64,000 nucleotides of DNA from Albimonas pacifica. Its GTDB lineage: Bacteria; Pseudomonadota; Alphaproteobacteria; Rhodobacterales; Rhodobacteraceae. Of this stretch, positions 62,046 through 64,000 are shown in pieces (within the stretch, counting starts at the first letter, position 1; the number at the start of each line of letters is the position of its first letter). A program made the translations under genes and the position numbers. Where the stretch lies: contig NZ_FOQH01000012.1 in NCBI RefSeq assembly GCF_900113695.1, positions 62,001-126,000 on the forward strand, read 5' to 3'. Below the pieces are notes generated by a model, which was not told where the DNA came from, searched no databases, and saw nothing but the letters and a program-made list of their open reading frames with translations.

Positions 62046-63362
62046 TCACAGGCCGTACTGCTCGCGCGCGTAGTCGCCCAGGCCGACGGCGTCGAGCCGG
62101 GCCAGCGGGGCCAGGAAGGTCACCTGGACGACGCCCGGGGCGCGGCCGATCTCGATCGCCCCGTTGACCGTGGCGCGGTTGCGCACCTCGGCCACCGTCA
62201 TGCCCAGCAGCTTCGCGGCGCGCGCCAGCCCGTTGTCGATCGCCGCGTTCAGGTTCGCCGCCGTGCCGATCACCGAGATCGGCGCCGTCGGCTCGATCTC
62301 CGAGACGCCCCACCGGCCTGCGAGCCGCCGGCCCCTGGCCAGCTCGGCCGCGGTGAAGGGTCGGGCCAGCGGCGGCAGGTCCTCCTCCAGCGGGAACAGC
62401 ACCGGCCCGTCGAGCGGGTAGTTCTTCACCACCTCGACCTGGAGCGTCACGCTGCCGGCCACGTCCATGGTGTGGCCGGCGATCTCTCCATCGCCCTGGC
62501 CGGCATGCATGTCGCCCATGTAGACGCCCGCGCCCTTCACCTTGACCGGGCAGATCAGGATCGCCCCGGCGCGCACGGCGTCGATGTCGAGATGGCCGTC
62601 GGTCTTGTGCTCGGCGAGCTGCTCCTCGGTTATCGCATAGGCGTGCGGCGCGCCGACCAGGAAAGCGCCGAAATCGCCGGCGTTGTGGCTGTCGGGCATG
62701 GCCATCGAGGGGCAGGTCCCGAGCTGGCCCATGAACGGCCGCATCCGCACCAGCGTGCCGGGCATGTCCGAGGGCGCGTAGGTGAGGATCGAGTGCTGGC
62801 GGCTTCCGTCGGGCAGGGCGGCGTAGTGGTTCGCGTCGCGGGCGATGGTCTCGGCCGAGGCGGCGGGCAGGGTCAGGCCGACGCTGCGCGTGTCGTCGAA
62901 GGCGACCGTGTAGCCGTGGACGATCTCGAAGGGTTTGACCGCGTTTCCGCATCCGTCGCATTTCACGGCGTCCTGGCCGATGCCCTCGACATGGGTCTCG
63001 GGCCAGACGGCGTCGCAGACCGGGCAGCGCGCGGCGACATAGGGGTCGCCGAGGCAGAACCCCTCCGGCGAGCTGTCGTGACCCGAGGCGGTGGCGGTCG
63101 AGGTCACGGTGATGTCGCGGATGCGGATGGCGATGCCGTCGCCCACCTCGGCGCCGGCGACCCGGACGGGCGTCGTGACCTCGTGGCCGCCGCGCAGGCG
63201 CGGGGTGATCATCGGCCCCCAGCAGCCCGGCGCGGTGTTGGCGATGATCGTGCCGCCGTCCTCGACCGGGCCCAGCATCGGCGCGTCCGGGTCGAGGACG
63301 CTGTTGGTGAACTCCGACACGACGATGCTGCGCCGGGACGCGGCGGGGCTTCCATCTGGCAT
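62046..63362 (-). CDS. Acetamidase/formamidase family protein with zinc ribbon
   Basis: 438 residues. FmdA/AmdA-family amide hydrolase. Family marks: PAGCWGP-like [34 protein letters not shown]-like [36 protein letters not shown] (active region). Unusual insert: CPVC (C113, C116) and CDGC (C135, C138) 18 residues apart, a likely zinc ribbon. I chose the ATG at 63362; a GTG one codon upstream is the alternative. Substrate probably a short amide. Convergent with the Rid-family gene. Confidence 0.9.
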   Translation of the reverse strand: MPDGSPAASRRSIVVSEFTNSVLDPDAPMLGPVEDGGTIIANTAPGCWGPMITPRLRGGHEVTTPVRVAGAEVGDGIAIRIRDITVTSTATASGHDSSPEGFCLGDPYVAARCPVCDAVWPETHVEGIGQDAVKCDGCGNAVKPFEIVHGYTVAFDDTRSVGLTLPAASAETIARDANHYAALPDGSRQHSILTYAPSDMPGTLVRMRPFMGQLGTCPSMAMPDSHNAGDFGAFLVGAPHAYAITEEQLAEHKTDGHLDIDAVRAGAILICPVKVKGAGVYMGDMHAGQGDGEIAGHTMDVAGSVTLQVEVVKNYPLDGPVLFPLEEDLPPLARPFTAAELARGRRLAGRWGVSEIEPTAPISVIGTAANLNAAIDNGLARAAKLLGMTVAEVRNRATVNGAIEIGRAPGVVQVTFLAPLARLDAVGLGDYAREQYGL

Positions 63363-63555
63363 CACAGGCTCCGATCAGCTTCGAATATGCAGGATCGAGC
63401 CTAGGCGGATGCCCCGGAAATGCAAGCGCGCCGAGATAGATAGCCCCCTGCCGTCGCAGGCGCTCTGGACCGGCGATCTCCGGCGAGGCGGGAGGGGGGG
63501 GGCGGCGGCCGGGCGCGGGGTCGGGCGGCGCCGCCCGGGGCTGGCCCCATGCAAA

Positions 63556-63579
63556 AGGGCCGCCCCGGGGGGCGGCCCT
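63556..63579 (-). terminator. Rho-independent terminator of etfA
   Basis: AGGGCCGCCCC / GGGGCGGCCCT, 11-base arms, followed on the minus strand by TTTT. It lies about 23 bases past the etfA stop. Confidence 0.85.
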
Positions 63580-63602
63580 CGTCGTCTCGATCCGCGGGGG
63601 GA

Positions 63603-64000
63603 TCAGAGCTTGCCTTCGAGCTCCGGCAGCACGTCGAACAGGTCCGCGACCAGGCCGTAGTCGGCGACCTGGAAGATCGGCGCCTCCTCGTCCTTGTTGA
63701 TGGCCACGATGACCTTGGAGTCCTTCATGCCCGCCAGGTGCTGGATCGCGCCCGAGATGCCGACGGCGATGTAGAGCTCCGGCGCCACGACCTTGCCGGT
63801 CTGGCCGACCTGCCAGTCGTTGGGCGCGTAGCCCGAGTCGACCGCCGCGCGCGAGGCGCCGACCGCGGCGCCCAGCTTGTCGGCGACCTTCTCGATGATC
63901 GCGAAGTTCTCCTTCGAGCCGATGGCCCGGCCGCCGGAGATGATCCGCTTGGCCGAGGTCAGCTCGGGACGGTCGCTCGCGGCGATCTTGTCCTCGACCC
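63603..64000 (-). CDS. etfA: Electron transfer flavoprotein subunit alpha (5' part missing)
   Basis: C-terminal 132 residues of ETF-alpha, which passes electrons from acyl-CoA and related dehydrogenases to ETF-QO. Visible FAD-binding motifs: [13 protein letters not shown]-like ([14 protein letters not shown]), [40 protein letters not shown], and the end [20 protein letters not shown]. The gene continues past the right edge; etfB normally lies upstream of etfA in this group. Confidence 0.96.
   Translation of the reverse strand, partial: VEDKIAASDRPELTSAKRIISGGRAIGSKENFAIIEKVADKLGAAVGASRAAVDSGYAPNDWQVGQTGKVVAPELYIAVGISGAIQHLAGMKDSKVIVAINKDEEAPIFQVADYGLVADLFDVLPELEGKL

Overview
The window is about 64 kb of very GC-rich chromosomal DNA (I estimate around 70% or more) from an alphaproteobacterium, most likely a Rhodobacterales / Rhodobacteraceae-type organism. 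Support comes from a split F0-only ATP synthase operon with b and b' subunits (atpI-atpB-atpE-atpX-atpF), a TrcR/DUF1013 cell-cycle regulator, a DUF1194 protein, an Lrp-type PutR beside putA, and a CpaB/C/E/F + TadB/C/D/V pilus locus. I see no rRNA, tRNA, CRISPR array, transposase or phage gene. It reads as ordinary chromosome with several accessory catabolic modules.

Layout. 1-3.3 kb: molybdate uptake (modB partial, modA, a short ModE-like regulator with a Mo-box-like operator) and a quinone oxidoreductase. 3.6-5.2 kb: trcR and a DUF6946-like protein. 5.3-8.1 kb: F0 ATP synthase operon on the minus strand with a clear sigma-70 promoter at 8194-8222. 9-15.5 kb: a cation diffusion facilitator, a 164-bp imperfect palindrome, a cytosolic gamma-glutamyltransferase homologue, an MshEN-GT2 membrane glycosyltransferase, a DUF1194 protein and a GNAT enzyme. 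15.9-22.1 kb: succinate-semialdehyde dehydrogenase, an Lrp/AsnC regulator, 2,2-dialkylglycine decarboxylase, and 3-oxoacid CoA-transferase A/B with a methyltransferase gene between the two subunits. 22.1-34.9 kb: a lytic transglycosylase divergent from a Tad/Flp pilus locus (two Flp-like pilins, cpaB, cpaC, an OmpA-like lipoprotein, cpaE, cpaF, tadB, tadC, two TPR lipoproteins, prepilin peptidase). 35-39.1 kb: putA and putR. 39.2-46.7 kb: FAD amine oxidase, MarR-GNAT fusion, YciI, EVE, parC, GNAT and gap. 46.9-49.8 kb: an exported Cache/PDC-like protein followed by a chemoreceptor. 50.1-57.5 kb: a seven-gene minus-strand operon (NMT1/THI5-type ABC importer, cytosine-deaminase-like amidohydrolase, GlcD-like flavoprotein, 2OG-Fe oxygenase-like protein, creatininase family amidase). 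58-64 kb: EamA and Bcr/CflA transporters, methionine aminopeptidase, a Rid-family protein, a formamidase family enzyme, and the 3' end of etfA.

How the genes work together. The dgdA region may handle 2-aminoisobutyrate: DgdA would release acetone, and ScoAB would activate acetoacetate to acetoacetyl-CoA (the acetone-to-acetoacetate step is not in the window). The Tad genes form a nearly complete export machine, although no TadE/F/G pseudopilin is seen here. The 50-57 kb operon looks like a dedicated import and degradation route for an unidentified nitrogen-containing (perhaps pyrimidine-like) compound. It is my best candidate for an undescribed pathway. Non-coding structure is also notable: a large palindrome at 10.1-10.25 kb, and a separate GC-rich repeat that occurs as an inverted pair at 61.73-61.86 kb and once at 57.85 kb.
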